From Strigamia acuminata (Eukaryota; Arthropoda; Chilopoda; Geophilomorpha; Linotaeniidae), in the NCBI GenBank assembly GCA_949358305.1, contig OX442314.1:41612581-41676580 (forward strand): DNA of 64,000 bases, given 5' to 3'. Below, piece after piece: positions 61,164-64,000 of the stretch. The translations under genes and the position numbers were made by a program. Position 1 is the first letter of the stretch; each line of letters starts with the position of its first letter. Under the pieces are notes generated by a model. The model searched no databases. It was not told the DNA's origin and saw only the letters and a list, made by a program, of their open reading frames with translations.

Positions 61164-64000
61164 AATTGATTTCGTCTGCGAAAGCCGAGGAAATAACAAA
61201 GAAAAAGAAATTCCATACCGGACCTGCCGGTCACACCATACTTGATGCGCAGATCAAAGACCGAGCCCAATCCGCACCAGAGAAGGAAGAAAAAGTGATA
61301 CTGAGGGGCATGCAAGTGAGAACTGAGGCCAAGACAGACGATAGTTGGGCCGAACTCCCGTTTGACCTGGACGTCGTACCGCAGAAATTGCGAGTATTTC
61401 ACTGCAACGTCTCAAAGTCACATTGCGAGACACTCTGTATGTTACCAGTGACCATTGAAAACCAAAAGTTACTGGGACTACTGGATTCCGGAGCAAATCG
61501 TTCTTTCATATCCGAAGATCTAGTCGAGAGCCTAGACATCGAAGACAAAATGATGAAAGTGAATGAGAATGTGGAATTACTCACGGCTAATGGCTATGTA
61601 AAGCCAAGGGGCGTAATAAAAATCACCATCGATTGGAGGGGAGGGAACCTATCCCACCCCTTCTTAGTGTTGCCATCCCACGACAAGGTGTTCCTCCTCG
61701 GAATCGACATCATGGCTAAATTAAAAATACAGCCAAATCCGATAACGAGATCGTGGAATTGGATAAGCCCCGAAGGTGAAAGGCCCGTTCCAGTGGTACC
61801 CCAAAAATTACTGGACGAGGCCCAAGATAAGGAGGAATACGAGAAAGGACTGCGAAATTTCGTACAGGACTACGATTTCGTAGCCTTCGCTCTGGAATTA
61901 CAAAGAAGTAACATGGTGGACACGTTGGTCGAGGAAGCCGCTCTACAAGTCAACGAGGCATCGTTATTAAAACGAGTGCTTCGCAAGCACGAAAGGATCC
62001 TCACCAAAACGCCCGGAAGAACGACCGAAGCCGTACACGAGATCGTACTGACGACGGACAAACCGATTCGCGTGCCATACAAAGGAATGAATCCCCAAAA
62101 ACGGGACATAGTAACCCAGATGTGTCAAGACATGCTCGATAAAGGCATCGTCACAGAAGCATTGGGCGAATACGCGATGAGGATCGTCCTAGTAATGCGA
62201 CCCGGCTCCGAGCCTCGCTTGTGTATCGACTACCGCCCGCTCAATGCAATAACGGTGATAGATCCGATACAGATGCCCTCCATCGAAGCGATTCTCCGTG
62301 AGCTGGCTCCATTTAATTGGGTAACCACCATGGACCTGTCAAAAGGGTACTGGCAGGTCGAACTCCGACCAGAAGATAAGCTAAAGACAGCGTTTTACTC
62401 GCCTATAGGGCGATTGATGTTCAACGTAATGCCATTCGGACTAGTGAACGCACCAAGCACATTTCAAAAGTTAATCGAAAGCGTCCTCGGAGACATGTTA
62501 CATGATTTCGTATGGGCTTATCTCGACAATTTCATTATTGCGTCAGACACTTTTGAGGAACACATAGAGCACATAGACCGAGTGGTCTCCCGTTTAGCCA
62601 AAGCTGGACTCCACGTCCACCCCGGAAAGAGCAAGTTCTGTAGAAAAGAACTTGCCTTCCTAGGCTATCGAATCGGAGTTGAGGGGATCGCCATTGATCC
62701 CGAAAAAGTACGAGCAATAAATGGATTCCCAGCACCCGAAGATATCAAGGGAGTCCAGAGATTCATGGGGATGATTAATTTCTTTGGCAGACTGCTCCCC
62801 AATTTGGCAGAAGTAGCCGCGCCCGTAACGGACCTCCTGCGAACGGACCGCGAGTTCACGTGGACGGCCGAATGCGAGGCCGCCTTCAACGCCATAAAAC
62901 AAATGCTGGCAGACGTCGACAAAATGCCACTACCCGATCTAAACCGACCGTTCGTACTGCATACCGACGCCAGCCGGGTTGGCCTGGGAGCAGCCCTCTT
63001 GCAAAAACACACGTACAACGGAGTGGAGCAAGAAGTACCCTGTATGTTCATAAGCCGAAAAATACAGGGAGCCGAGAAAAACTACACGGCTACCGAACTG
63101 GAGTGCTTAGCCGTAATATGGGCTGTTCGGAAATTTCGTGACTACCTAGAGTATACGAATTTCGAGGTGCAGACCGATCATCAAGCATTAAGTTGGTTGA
63201 TGAAATTAAAAGAACCATCCGGCAGACTCGCCAGATGGCAACTCGAACTCATGGCGTGCGACATAACAATAACATATCGCCCCGGAAAATTCAATCAGGT
63301 AGCCGACGCTTTATCGCGAGCCCCGGCGTCCGACCCCCATGGTCCGGACGACGACGGCGAAGACGATTCGCGTCTACTTTATTGTCCGACGCCCAGACGG
63401 ATTTGGCGCCTTCGTAAAGCGAACGAATTGCCCGTGATGGAGCCCGCTGATAAAACTTTTTGTGGTTTCTGGACTCGAACGTACCAGCCAGCTGGAGCAA
63501 CCGACGCGAAGACGGAGGCAGCCCCTCCAGTCGTCCAAGAGACCCCAAAAACTCCGCTGCGTGCCTTCACGGCCACAATAGAAAAGAAAACGCAATACGC
63601 ACCGCCAACAAGACTCGAGTTCATCGAACATCAGGCGACCGACGCCAAATGTCAAATAATGACTCGATTCCTAGAAAAGGGGGAATATCCGGTCGACATG
63701 ACGAATCCTCATTGCAGAAAGCAATTTGCTAAGGAAGCCACCAGCTACCTGATAGACGACGGGTTGCTACTGAAATACCACCCGACGTTTCAGGACGACC
63801 TTAGCGGAGCGGGAAACGCGATAAAAGTGGTGGTGCCTGTCTCGCTACACACCCGATTGCTGTGGCTGATGCACGGGCACCCACTCGCTAGCCACGCCGG
63901 CATAGCAAGAACATTGTACCGCGTGAAGCAGATATTTTTTTGGCCCGGAGCCCGCCAGAAAATAACGAAATTTATTCGTCACTGCTCCCGGTGCCAAGCA
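61142..64000 (+). CDS. Gypsy 2 pol (protease, RT, RNase H, start of integrase)
   Basis: The frame is -1 relative to gag, open across the gag stop, and runs off the window end without a stop. Protease: LLGLLDSGANRSFIS, with FLLGIDIM. Reverse transcriptase: PRLCIDYRPLN, TTMDLSKGYWQVEL, MPFGLVNAPSTFQK and then AYLDNFIIAS at 62,519-62,530, where the invariant second Asp of YxDD is Asn (codon AAT, 62,528-62,530). RNase H: LHTDASRVGLGAALLQ, TELECLAVIWAVRKF, QTDHQALSWL, NQVADALSRA. The integrase zinc finger begins at the edge (HGHPLASHAGI ... HCSRCQA). The YLDN change should abolish polymerase activity. Confidence 0.9.

Overview
The window is eukaryotic, AT-rich and dominated by transposable elements. 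Its host genes have GT-AG introns of about 55-90 bp, together with close tandem gene duplicates, a GT11 fucosyltransferase exon, tRNA-iMet-type primer sites and many young LTR retrotransposons. This suggests an invertebrate animal, most likely an arthropod and possibly a branchiopod crustacean. That placement is inference, because no rRNA, mitochondrial or marker gene is present.

From 1 to about 42,500 the backbone is a tandem array of one multi-exon gene. I rebuilt about 15 exons by matching splice sites and phases across copies. Its C-terminal half resembles the vertebrate C3orf20/FAM194 (ERICH6) family; that name is tentative because it rests on recalled family features. Copies are: the 3' end at 1-982; full-length copies A (12,350-16,099), B (17,325-20,892), C (21,804-25,367) and E (38,990-42,483); a 3' fragment at 27,351-28,226; a truncated mosaic copy D (35,152-36,920); and a deletion relic at 37,785-38,100. 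A short minus-strand coding exon lies between some copies. A is the best candidate for a working copy. C and D share a nonsense codon, and B carries a frameshift.

Two blocks (about 1-13,000 and 27,440-36,000) are segmental duplicates that later received different insertions, so each supplies empty sites for the other. Block 1 carries a mariner-type foldback MITE and a nest: a TIR DNA element interrupted by a solo LTR, itself interrupted by a complete 6.7-kb copia element with 500-bp LTRs. Block 2 carries a complete 4.6-kb copia element on the minus strand with 172-bp LTRs. A third insertion at 25,853-27,350 is an unusual element bounded by GCCCAGG/CCTGGGC. It has arrays of a perfect 16-bp palindrome at both ends and a tRNA-derived SINE inside.

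From 42,978 to 53,319 lies a complete 10.3-kb Ty3/gypsy element on the minus strand (1132-bp LTRs, TSD AAGT). It has gag, a pol broken by a frameshift, and a row of AT-hook motifs between RNase H and integrase. After an intergenic stretch come the terminal exon of a GT11 alpha-1,2-fucosyltransferase (minus strand), a Harbinger-like transposase fragment, and a second gypsy element on the plus strand that runs off the window. That element has an in-frame UGA in gag and a YLDN instead of YLDD reverse-transcriptase active site, so this copy is probably defective.
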